Shown piece by piece: positions 1 to 6,361 of a stretch of DNA of 6,361 nucleotides (position 1 is its first letter; each line of letters begins with the position of its first letter). The notes under the pieces were generated by a model. That model worked only from the letters and a program-made list of their open reading frames with translations. It made no database searches and had not been told where the DNA came from. Both the position numbers and the translations under genes were made by a program. This DNA comes from Treponema sp. (GTDB lineage Bacteria > Spirochaetota > Spirochaetia > Treponematales > Treponemataceae), in NCBI GenBank assembly GCA_017613485.1, contig JAGADS010000160.1:1-6361 (forward strand). Direction: 5' to 3'.

Positions 1-1222
1 GTAATGTAAGCGAATAAGGACCTCCAAAGCGGCATTTTTCCCTATTGGCAATCTCAAACCTCATGAATATCCTGTCAAGCTCAGATTTTTCAAGTCCATT
101 CTGACTTATTTCTTTAAGTGTATCATAAACCACTTTGCGGACTTTCTCTGCATTTTTCTTTTCCACACCCCTAAGCCCGCAGCACACGGTACAGTGTTCC
201 TGTGAGAATGAAGTTCCTGTCTGGGGAGCAACATCTTCTCCAAGCTTGGAAGCCATAAGGTTTTTAAGGATAGGAGCACCGTCATTTCCCCATAAAAGAT
301 GATTCAGGAATAAAAGCTCTATCTCCAGCTCACTTTTGGATTTTTTTTCATTTTGAATTTTCCAGATGCATGAGACCGTACTCTTTTTTTCTTTTCCATC
401 AGCAGGTCCGTAGGCCTGAATTCTTGAGTTTATCCTGACATCGGGATTTGCCTTTGGATATACAGCTTTTTTACCTGGAGACTTGAATTTTCTGATTACG
501 TTTTTTTCAAGAAAATCAAGCTGCTTCTCTGTTGGAATGTTGCCGTACAGAAAAACAAAACAGTTTGCAGGACAATAATATTTTTTATGATATGCACGAA
601 AATCCCTGTATGTTAAATCAGATATTTCCAGAGGATCACCGCCAGACTCATAAACATACTGTGTACCTGAATTTATGGCTTTTTCTATTTCCGTGCCAGC
701 GACGCTTTCATAAGAAGAGAAAACACCCTTCATCTCATTGTATACCACGCCCTGTATAGAAGGATTTCCCTTTGAGTCGAATTCAAGATGATGGCATTCC
801 TGCAGAAAGATCTCAGGCTTTAAAAGTGGAAAGAAAACTGCATCGGCATAAACCGACATCAAGTTGAAATAGTCTGCTCGGACTGTAGAGCTTGCAGGAT
901 ATACTGTATGATCGCTTGCTGTATATGCATTAAGATATGTGTTTACGCTTTGATTCTCAAGCCGTATAAAGGCATCTTTTACAGGATATTTCTCTGATCC
1001 GCAAAGGACACTGTGCTCGATTACATGTGCAACACCAGTGCTGTTGAATGTCGGTGTCTTGAAAGCAAATGCAAAAAGATTCTCCTCGTCATCGTTCAAT
1101 AAATGAAAAAGCTCCAGGCCTGTCTTCTCATGCTTAAGGTGAATGCCCTTTGCCTCACAATCCTCTACATCAACAACATCCAGAACACGAAATCCCTTGT
1201 ACAGCTCACCCTTAGTCATCAT
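1..1222 (-). CDS. M16C family zinc metallopeptidase, presequence-protease-like (3' end outside window)
   Basis: Zinc-dependent peptidase of the M16C group (PreP/Cym1 type), large clam-shell enzymes that degrade peptides enclosed in a chamber. The frame opens at ATG 1222 and stays open to the left edge, giving 407 residues of a protein usually near 1000; the second half is missing. The inverted zinc motif HVIEH is at 66-70 (ligands H66 and H70, catalytic base E69), followed by SVLCGSEKYP, typical of this subfamily. NTYLNAYTASDHTVYP (94-109) matches the substrate-binding strand region. The third zinc ligand is E163 in GVVYNEMKGVFSS, 93 residues after H70, close to the plant enzyme spacing I recall. 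No signal peptide or membrane segment is visible at the N-terminus, so a cytoplasmic site is likely. The start overlaps the fliG-like stop as ATGA, suggesting translational coupling. ATG 1219 directly follows and is an alternative start. Substrates in bacteria of this type are not evident from the sequence. Confidence 0.94.
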   Translation of the reverse strand, partial: MMTKGELYKGFRVLDVVDVEDCEAKGIHLKHEKTGLELFHLLNDDEENLFAFAFKTPTFNSTGVAHVIEHSVLCGSEKYPVKDAFIRLENQSVNTYLNAYTASDHTVYPASSTVRADYFNLMSVYADAVFFPLLKPEIFLQECHHLEFDSKGNPSIQGVVYNEMKGVFSSYESVAGTEIEKAINSGTQYVYESGGDPLEISDLTYRDFRAYHKKYYCPANCFVFLYGNIPTEKQLDFLEKNVIRKFKSPGKKAVYPKANPDVRINSRIQAYGPADGKEKKSTVSCIWKIQNEKKSKSELEIELLFLNHLLWGNDGAPILKNLMASKLGEDVAPQTGTSFSQEHCTVCCGLRGVEKKNAEKVRKVVYDTLKEISQNGLEKSELDRIFMRFEIANREKCRFGGPYSLTL

Positions 1223-2826
1223 ACATATATTTCTCCGTCATCACGTCCCTTTACAATAAGCTCTCCGTTTTCCCATGCACGCCTCAAGTCAGTATAGAAC
1301 TGAGATGTAATTCTTTCGCTGTCAGCTTTGAGTATGTGCTCATGGAAAGATTCTTCCTCAAGTATTGTAGTAGAGCGGTGAACGGAAACATTTTCCAGGA
1401 TCTTTTTACGGAAGTTCTCGCTTTTTCCGCGTATAAGAATTGAAATTTCCATGTCGTTCATTTCATGGAGCTTGTTCTGCAGATAGCGGTTGTCACAGCC
1501 TATGACATCTTCCTCTGTAAACAGGCGTTTCCTTAAATCTGCACCCAAATCAGGATCCTGCTGGCTTAATGTACCAAGTATCTGATATTCTGCTGTTGGA
1601 TCCATTCTGCGCAGAATCTGTGCAAGGACATTCCTTCCGTCAAGGTTCTGTGAATTCTCTGTATTCTGCGTGAGTAATTTTTCATGCAGGCTTTTGTCTA
1701 TCTGTTCCATTACAGACGGAGCAACAGGCTTCATCTTTGCAAGACGGAGCACCACCTCTGTCTTGTCTTTCTCATCCATTGCATTGATTACAGCGGCAGC
1801 CTTTTTAGGCTCAACCTGCGAAAGTACAAGTGCCTGGACTGCCGTGCTTTCCCCTCCAAGAAGAATGCTTATACGCTCTGCATTGGCATCCTCAAGATAT
1901 TCAAAGGGTTTTCCAGACGGATATTTTACAGACTTTTTAAGGACCTCTTCTGCTTTCTCGCTTCCGTATGCCTTTGTAAGGATTGTGCGTGCTGTATCAA
2001 CTCCACCGTCCTCTCTGGCCTTTGTCAAAAGAGACTCAAATTCAGCAAGAACAGCCTGTGCTTCCTCCGGTGGAACTGAGCGTATGGAGGCAATCTCTGG
2101 AATGATTTTTTCCGTCTGCTCCTCGGTAAGATGCGGCATGATTTTGGCAGCCTCGTCAATTCCGATGACCACCATGAATTTTGCGACACGACGGTATATG
2201 CTTTCTTTTTCTCCAGGTTTTGTCTCTTTGACTGGAACCTTAATCAATGCACCAGAAGTAAGTTTATCCGCCGCCGCCTTTACGTCTTCCTTTGTCGTGT
2301 TGTTCTTGTGGAACCATGCGCCTGTCTTTGCAGCCCTCTTAGCCTCATCCCTGACCTTAAAATCCTCTGTCGTTGGAATGTCACTTCCCTTGGCAAGATT
2401 TTTTCTGGTTGAATAAAGGGATTCATCATGGGAAGCTGCTTCTCTTTTGGGGATTTCCCTTTGCAAGGAAGATTCTGGGCGTTGCTTTTTATTTTCTACA
2501 GCCTGTTTTATTTCAGATGCAATGGTTGGTTTTGTTTCTTTTTTTTCTGTAGTGAATACTTCATCCAGCTTCCGGTTGATTCTCTCAAACACAGGTTCCC
2601 TGACTAAAGGTTCAGTTCCAGGCTTAGAATTGTGGCGTATCTCGCTTGACACGCTCTTGACTTTGGATTCAGAAGAAATCTCGACTTTTTCCGTGCCGAA
2701 ATTCTCATCGTTCTTTTCTTCAGAAGCAAAAGGATCTCCGATTTCCTTAGAATTTTCATCATCCTGGGACTTCTGAGATGCTTTTACTTTATTGTAGGCA
2801 TTAAGTCTATAACTGTCTAGGTTCAT
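1219..2826 (-). CDS. FliG-domain protein with long N-terminal extension (divergent flagellar motor switch paralogue)
   Basis: FliG forms the rotor ring of the flagellar C-ring that receives torque from the stator. This 535-residue protein matches FliG over about residues 209-533: N-terminal domain (about 209-305, with GIDEAAKIMPHL and a GGVDTAR segment), middle domain (about 308-385, PFEYLEDANAERISILL and VEPKKAAAVINAM), C-terminal domain (about 395-533, LAQILRRMDPTAEYQIL, then DNRYLQ, then ENGELIVKGRDDGEIYV). Usual FliG is about 330-350 residues. Residues 1-208 are extra, highly charged (Lys/Glu/Ser) and probably disordered, with possible helices near 76-115 and 155-190. The middle-domain EHPQ motif is ESTA (326-329), and the conserved Arg of the torque-helix IQR motif is Asn (N451), so it is divergent. 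It resembles a spirochete FliG1-type second copy; that assignment is inference. ATG 2826 is the only plausible start, since the upstream in-frame codon at the oadB side is a TAG. AAGGA lies only one base from it, an unusually tight site. TGA stop overlaps the peptidase start. Confidence 0.85.
   Translation of the reverse strand: MNLDSYRLNAYNKVKASQKSQDDENSKEIGDPFASEEKNDENFGTEKVEISSESKVKSVSSEIRHNSKPGTEPLVREPVFERINRKLDEVFTTEKKETKPTIASEIKQAVENKKQRPESSLQREIPKREAASHDESLYSTRKNLAKGSDIPTTEDFKVRDEAKRAAKTGAWFHKNNTTKEDVKAAADKLTSGALIKVPVKETKPGEKESIYRRVAKFMVVIGIDEAAKIMPHLTEEQTEKIIPEIASIRSVPPEEAQAVLAEFESLLTKAREDGGVDTARTILTKAYGSEKAEEVLKKSVKYPSGKPFEYLEDANAERISILLGGESTAVQALVLSQVEPKKAAAVINAMDEKDKTEVVLRLAKMKPVAPSVMEQIDKSLHEKLLTQNTENSQNLDGRNVLAQILRRMDPTAEYQILGTLSQQDPDLGADLRKRLFTEEDVIGCDNRYLQNKLHEMNDMEISILIRGKSENFRKKILENVSVHRSTTILEEESFHEHILKADSERITSQFYTDLRRAWENGELIVKGRDDGEIYV
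1233..1236 (-). promoter_or_regulatory. Ribosome binding site of the M16C peptidase gene
   Basis: GGAG inside the end of the fliG-like gene lies 10 bases before ATG 1222 and 13 before ATG 1219. The spacing favours the first ATG, the one overlapping the upstream stop codon. Confidence 0.5.
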
Positions 2827-2839
2827 ATCCTTACTGAAC

Positions 2840-2866
2840 GTGCGGCAATGGAATCCATCACCGCAC
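2840..2866 (-). promoter_or_regulatory. Intercistronic RNA hairpin between oadB and the fliG-like gene
   Basis: In the minus-strand transcript GTGCGG (2866-2861) pairs with CCGCAC (2845-2840) and ATGG (2858-2855) pairs with CCAT (2851-2848), closing a three-base loop. The two pairs in between are U-G and G-U wobbles, giving 12 continuous pairs. On the plus strand those two positions are C-A mismatches, so the structure favours minus-strand RNA, the direction of the operon. No U-run follows, so a standard intrinsic terminator is unlikely; an mRNA processing or stability element, or control of the next start codon 13 bases downstream, fits better. Function is inferred. Confidence 0.6.
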
Positions 2867-2877
2867 TATTTTAGTTT

Positions 2878-4314
2878 TTATCCGAATGTTGCGATAAAGA
2901 CACCTGCTGCTATTGCGGTTCCGATAACACCGGAAACATTCGGTCCCATTGCATTCATCAAAAGGAAGTTAGACGGGTCTGCTTCCTGTCCGACTTTATT
3001 TGAGACACGGGCTGCCATAGGAACGGCTGATACACCTGCGGAACCGATAAGAGGATTGATTTTCTTTCCCTTTGGCAAAAAGACATTCATCAGCTTTGCC
3101 ATGAGGACACCAGTTGCAGTTGCCACACAGAATGCAATAAGTCCCAGAACTATGATTCCGACAGACTTACCGTTGATGATTTTTTCAGGAGCCATCTGAC
3201 TTCCTACACCAAGAGAAAGAAGAATTGAGACAATATTCATCAGCTCATTCTCAACTGTCTTTGAAAGACGTGTAACACAGCCAACTTCCTTGATAAAGTT
3301 ACCGAATGCAAGCATACCGATAAGAGGTGCTGCCGGCGGTAAAAGCAAGATAGTAAGGACCAGAAGCATCATCGGGAAAAGAACACGCTCTGTCTTGCTT
3401 ACAGGTCTGAGCTGATCCATGTGAATAAGGCGTTCCTTCTTTGTCGTAAGTGCCTTCATGATCGGAGGCTGAATCATAGGAACAAGTGCCATGTATGAAT
3501 ATGCGGCAACAGCAATTACTGCCATAAGCTCAGGTGCAAGTTTTGCAGAAACGTAGATTGATGTAGGACCGTCCGCACCACCGATGATTGCGATTGCACA
3601 TGCCTGAAGAAGATTATATTCAGTGTTAAGGCCAGGAATCAGGTTCATGAGGGAGACACCGAACAGCGTAAAGAAAACACCGAACTGTGCAGCACCACCT
3701 AAAAGTGCCATCTTCGGGTTTGCAATAAGAGGACCGAAGTCTGTCATTGCACCGATACCCATGAAGATAAGCATAGGGAAGAATTCATTTCCGACACCTG
3801 CCTTGTAGATGATGTGGAGCATACCGTCAGGACCGTCGCCCATACCGGCACCCATGATGTTTACAAGAATCGTACCGAATCCGATTGGAATAAGGAGCAG
3901 AGGCTCAAATCCCTTGGCGGCACCTAGATAGACAATCAGGAAACCTACTGCAATCATTATAAGATACTGCCAGCCTGGAGCTTTTGTGTCTCCAAAGGTG
4001 TTTGCGGCCATTGCAGTCTCTTCTCTTTCCTTCTCTGCTTTCTCCGCGGCGATTTCCTCAGCAGTCTCCTGATGGATCATCTTGTAGATACCGGTTGACT
4101 TACCGATGTTCGTAAGGAATTTTTTTACGGAGATGTTCTTTGATGACCCCCAGTTCTCTGTTCCCTTGATTACATGCTCAAGTCCTGTTTTATTCTCCGG
4201 AACCTTATCCTGCGCAAGGACATTTTTTGACAATGACATGACTGCTGCAACTGCAAGAATCAATCCCATTATCAGTGCTATTTTTTTATTATTCTGAGTC
4301 TTAGAAAACGGCAT
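2878..4314 (-). CDS. oadB: Oxaloacetate decarboxylase beta subunit, sodium-pumping membrane protein
   Basis: Integral membrane subunit that decarboxylates carboxybiotin delivered by OadA and couples this to sodium export. From ATG 4314 it is 478 residues. The core (about residue 114 on) starts with a hydrophobic helix followed by [12 protein letters not shown] and contains many membrane helices. All residues I recall as functional in the Klebsiella protein are present: Asp in GGADGPT (D248), Tyr 26 residues later (Y274), and Asn, Gly, Ser and Arg in [17 protein letters not shown] (N420, G424, S429, R436), at the expected spacing. The core is about 365 residues, close to the short GcdB/MmdB-type beta subunits. 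About 110 residues precede it: basic start, hydrophobic segment about 12-28, possible cleavage after VLA, then a Lys/Glu-rich stretch near 82-100. The family normally lacks this. The partner alpha subunit excludes methylmalonyl-CoA or glutaconyl-CoA decarboxylase. TTG 4332 is a less likely start. TAA stop at 2880-2878. Confidence 0.95.
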   Translation of the reverse strand: MPFSKTQNNKKIALIMGLILAVAAVMSLSKNVLAQDKVPENKTGLEHVIKGTENWGSSKNISVKKFLTNIGKSTGIYKMIHQETAEEIAAEKAEKEREETAMAANTFGDTKAPGWQYLIMIAVGFLIVYLGAAKGFEPLLLIPIGFGTILVNIMGAGMGDGPDGMLHIIYKAGVGNEFFPMLIFMGIGAMTDFGPLIANPKMALLGGAAQFGVFFTLFGVSLMNLIPGLNTEYNLLQACAIAIIGGADGPTSIYVSAKLAPELMAVIAVAAYSYMALVPMIQPPIMKALTTKKERLIHMDQLRPVSKTERVLFPMMLLVLTILLLPPAAPLIGMLAFGNFIKEVGCVTRLSKTVENELMNIVSILLSLGVGSQMAPEKIINGKSVGIIVLGLIAFCVATATGVLMAKLMNVFLPKGKKINPLIGSAGVSAVPMAARVSNKVGQEADPSNFLLMNAMGPNVSGVIGTAIAAGVFIATFG

Positions 4315-4321
4315 ACATTTA

Positions 4322-4327
4322 TCCCTT
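4322..4327 (-). promoter_or_regulatory. Ribosome binding site of oadB (decides the start)
   Basis: AAGGGA on the minus strand lies 7 bases before ATG 4314, which is good Shine-Dalgarno spacing. The longer frame, opening with TTG at 4332-4330, would put this site inside the coding sequence, so it supports the downstream ATG. Confidence 0.75.
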
Positions 4328-4335
4328 ATCAAGTC

Positions 4336-6361
4336 CTACTGTATTTCTGCAAGAAGCTGACCATTTGTAATCTGGCTTCCAACGGCGGCAATAAAGTGAA
4401 CTTTTCCTGCAGCACCTGCCTTAATCTCAAGTTCCATCTTCATTGATTCAATAACAATCACAGTATCATTTGCACCGACTGTGGCACCCTCTGAGACAGC
4501 TGTGCGAAGGAATACACCGGCAACAGGAGCCTTTACAGGTTTTCCACCACCAGATGCATTTGCAGCAGGAGCTGGGGCGGCTGCGGGAGCCTGTACAGGA
4601 GCGGCAACAGGAGCTGGGGCAACGGCTACACCACCGATAGAAGCAAGTACCTGACCGTTTGTAATCTGTGTTCCGGTTGGAACTGAATATGTGATTGTAC
4701 CTGACTCAGGAGACTTTACCTCAAGCTCCATCTTCATTGATTCTATGATGATTACTGTCTGTCCCTTCTCTACCTTTGTTCCGTTTGAGAAGCACTGCTT
4801 AAGAAGAGTACCTGCAACCGGAGCCTTTACCTCTGCACCACCAACTGCAACCGGTGCGGAAACTGCTGCCGGAGCTGCCCCTGCAGGACCGAATGCAACA
4901 TTGTATGCTGTACCGTTTACGTTTACACTCATTGTGTCACCGGCTGGACCTGTTGTTACATTGTAAGCGCTTCCGTTAACTGTCACGGTATAGCTTCCGC
5001 CATTTCCTGCCTTTGCAGAAGGAGCTGGTTTTGCAGCGAATGTAGCCTTTGCATCAACAGGACCCTTTGCCCTTTCCTTAAAGAACTTAGGAGCGACATT
5101 CGGGAACATTGCATAAGTAAGGACATCCTCGTCAGAACCGTCACCACCGGCCGCTTTTGCCTCCTGAACCATCTTGTCCCATTCATAAGGAATCTCATCT
5201 GCTGGACGACATGTCATTACTTTCTCCATGCCGTTAAGCTCAAGTGCCTTCTTTACAAGGTCTGGATTTGCATCTGCTGGAAGCTTTCCGAATTTTCCAG
5301 TGATAAGATTGCGGAAATCCTGTGTCATGTTCTTATATGGACCCATAAGTACGTTCATTACTGCCTGGGTTCCAACGATCTGTGAAGTAGGTGTTACAAG
5401 CGGAACATAACCTGCATCCTTGTGAACCTTTGGAAGCTCAGCAAGAACTGCATCCATCTTGTCTCCTGCACCCTGTTCCTTAAGCTGTGACTCAAGATTA
5501 GAAAGCATGCCGCCCGGTACCTGGCTCAAAAGAATGCGTGTATCTGCTCCAAGGAATTTTGACTCAAGAGAAGAATAATGTGAGCGTACCTCACGGAAAT
5601 ATGCGGCGATCTCAAGAAGAGCCTTTGTATCAAGACCTGTATCAAGAGGAGAGCCTTTGAGCATCTCTACGATTGTCTCTGTCGGTGAATGGCTTGTTCC
5701 CATTGACATTGATGAGATAGCGGTGTCAAGAACGTCTGCACCTGCTTCTGCGGCCTTGAGTTCTGTTGCAACAGAAAGACCTGTTGTTGAGTGAGTATGA
5801 ACCTCAACCGGAAGATCACATGCACCCTTGATTGCCTTTACAAGCTCGTATGCGTCATAAGGCTTAAGGAGACCTGACATATCCTTGATACAAATAGAGT
5901 CAGCGCCGAATTCAGCATAAGTCTTTGCAAGCTCTGCGTATTTTTCGATTGTGTGGAAAGGTGTCACGGCATAGGAGATTGCCATCTGGACATGCTTACC
6001 TGTCTTTTTAGCGGCCTTTGTTGCACGCTCCATATTGCGGGGGTCATTGCATGCGTCAAAAATACGGAAAACATCAATACCGTTCTTTGCTGCGGCCTCC
6101 ACGAATTTATCTACAACATCGTCTGCGTAATGGCGGTAACCCAAAAGATTCTGGGCACGAAGAAGCATCATGATCTTGTTGTTAGGCAGTGCGGCATGAA
6201 GCTTGCGGAGTCTTTCCCAGGGATCCTCGTTCAAAAAGCGGATGCAGGAGTCAAATGTAGCTCCACCCCAGCCTTCCACGGCCCAATAGCCGATCTTGTC
6301 AATCATACCACATGCAGGCAACATGTCTGCTGTAGTCATACGAGTTGCATGAAGTGACTGA
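4336..6361 (-). CDS. oadA: Oxaloacetate decarboxylase alpha subunit, biotin carboxyltransferase (5' end outside window)
   Basis: Cytoplasmic carboxyltransferase of the sodium-pumping oxaloacetate decarboxylase: it transfers the carboxyl group of oxaloacetate to biotin and releases pyruvate. The reading frame runs off the right edge: the codons before ATG 6339 read QSLHATR, a conserved family stretch, so that ATG is internal. About 19 residues are missing; the family metal-binding Asp should lie about three codons outside. Numbering from that Met: TIM-barrel domain about 1-270 with the active-site Lys in CIKDMSG (K152) and metal-binding His in EVHTHS (H181, H183), at the spacing I recall for characterised OadA; conserved carboxyltransferase region about 270-425; Ala/Pro linker; two short beta repeats (451-487); then two biotinyl domains (about 502-568 and 600-666), each with ESMKMELE (K536, K634). 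The usual protein has one. A pyruvate carboxylase subunit B is possible from this chain alone, but the adjacent oadB favours the decarboxylase. TAG stop at 4338-4336, 21 bases before oadB. Confidence 0.95.
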   Translation of the reverse strand, partial: QSLHATRMTTADMLPACGMIDKIGYWAVEGWGGATFDSCIRFLNEDPWERLRKLHAALPNNKIMMLLRAQNLLGYRHYADDVVDKFVEAAAKNGIDVFRIFDACNDPRNMERATKAAKKTGKHVQMAISYAVTPFHTIEKYAELAKTYAEFGADSICIKDMSGLLKPYDAYELVKAIKGACDLPVEVHTHSTTGLSVATELKAAEAGADVLDTAISSMSMGTSHSPTETIVEMLKGSPLDTGLDTKALLEIAAYFREVRSHYSSLESKFLGADTRILLSQVPGGMLSNLESQLKEQGAGDKMDAVLAELPKVHKDAGYVPLVTPTSQIVGTQAVMNVLMGPYKNMTQDFRNLITGKFGKLPADANPDLVKKALELNGMEKVMTCRPADEIPYEWDKMVQEAKAAGGDGSDEDVLTYAMFPNVAPKFFKERAKGPVDAKATFAAKPAPSAKAGNGGSYTVTVNGSAYNVTTGPAGDTMSVNVNGTAYNVAFGPAGAAPAAVSAPVAVGGAEVKAPVAGTLLKQCFSNGTKVEKGQTVIIIESMKMELEVKSPESGTITYSVPTGTQITNGQVLASIGGVAVAPAPVAAPVQAPAAAPAPAANASGGGKPVKAPVAGVFLRTAVSEGATVGANDTVIVIESMKMELEIKAGAAGKVHFIAAVGSQITNGQLLAEIQ
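4342..4836 (-). repeat. Tandem biotinyl (BCCP-like) domains within oadA
   Basis: Two copies of a roughly 67-residue biotinyl domain lie head to tail at 4836-4636 and 4542-4342, separated by an Ala/Pro-rich linker of about 30 residues (repeated APA and PVA units). About half the positions are identical by hand alignment. Both begin VKAPVAG, carry ESMKMELE around the biotin-accepting lysine (codons 4734-4732 and 4440-4438) and end near QITNGQ. Both look intact, with glycines and hydrophobic core positions kept, so both could be biotinylated. The divergence outside these motifs argues against a very recent duplication or an assembly error. Confidence 0.93.
4879..4989 (-). repeat. Two-unit 20-residue beta repeat in the oadA linker
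   Basis: Two near copies of a segment, TVTVNGSAYNV followed by GPAG and SVNVNGTAYNV followed by GPAG, occur with a 20-residue (60-base) period just before the first biotinyl domain. The VTVNG-x-Y pattern resembles the short beta-hairpin that links the carboxyltransferase and biotin domains in this family, where as far as I recall it occurs once. The unit seems duplicated here in step with the duplicated biotinyl domain, although that link is inference. Confidence 0.8.

Noticed and set aside
532..1297. Short plus-strand open frames (532-759 and 1103-1297)
   Set aside because: They are antisense to the peptidase coding sequence, whose frame is confirmed by the HVIEH zinc motif and E163.
1670..2416. 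Plus-strand open frame of 248 codons, with further shorter ones around it
   Set aside because: It lies wholly antisense to the FliG-like gene, its translation is rich in Ser/Phe/Cys with no recognisable family, and the minus-strand frame has clear homology.
2840..2880. Plus-strand intrinsic terminator: hairpin followed by the T-rich TATTTTAGTTTTT
   Set aside because: There is no plus-strand gene to terminate, and in that strand the stem has two C-A mismatches.
2869..2910. Possible promoter before the fliG-like gene: TAAAAT as a -10 box, or TCGGATAA as a flagellar sigma-28 -10 box
   Set aside because: No matching -35 element lies at the right distance for either, and A/T-rich matches of this quality occur by chance.
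4330..4332. TTG as the oadB start, adding six residues
   Set aside because: The AAGGGA site would then be inside the gene; ATG 4314 has ideal spacing to it.
4983..5198. Second minus-strand frame of 71 codons inside oadA
   Set aside because: It is an out-of-frame shadow of the OadA linker region and has no ribosome binding site or family match.

Overview
This window reads as a bacterial chromosomal segment with four genes, all on the minus strand and packed as one likely operon. In transcription order (high to low coordinate) they are oxaloacetate decarboxylase alpha subunit (5' end cut off at the right edge), oxaloacetate decarboxylase beta subunit, a FliG-domain protein with a long extra N-terminus, and an M16C (presequence-protease-like) metallopeptidase (3' end cut off at the left edge). 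A flagellated, anaerobic or fermentative bacterium fits. A Treponema-like spirochete is my best guess, because spirochetes commonly carry a second, divergent FliG; this is inference from gene content, not from a marker gene.

Layout. 6361-4336: oadA, biotin-dependent carboxyltransferase, ending in two complete biotinyl domains instead of the usual one. 4335-4315: 21-base spacer holding an AAGGGA ribosome binding site. 4314-2878: oadB, the membrane decarboxylase and sodium pump subunit, with about 110 extra N-terminal residues that start with a signal-peptide-like segment. 2877-2827: 51-base spacer with a 12-bp hairpin that is best paired in the minus-strand RNA. 2826-1219: the FliG-like gene. 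1222-1: the peptidase gene, overlapping the fliG-like stop codon by ATGA. No intergenic stretch exceeds 51 bases. No tRNA, rRNA, CRISPR array, insertion sequence or phage gene was seen.

How they work together. OadA moves the carboxyl group of oxaloacetate to biotin, giving pyruvate; OadB decarboxylates carboxybiotin and exports sodium ions. The gamma subunit (OadG), needed for assembly in the classical enzyme, is not encoded between or after these genes here; it may lie upstream of the window, or the extended OadB N-terminus may do part of its job. The FliG-like protein and the peptidase have no obvious enzymatic link to the pump, so their co-transcription is the main contextual puzzle. The window is mostly ordinary housekeeping and motility DNA; I see no sign of a wholly new system. 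The points most worth a second look are the tandem biotinyl domains, the extended OadB, the 208-residue FliG extension and the spacer hairpin.
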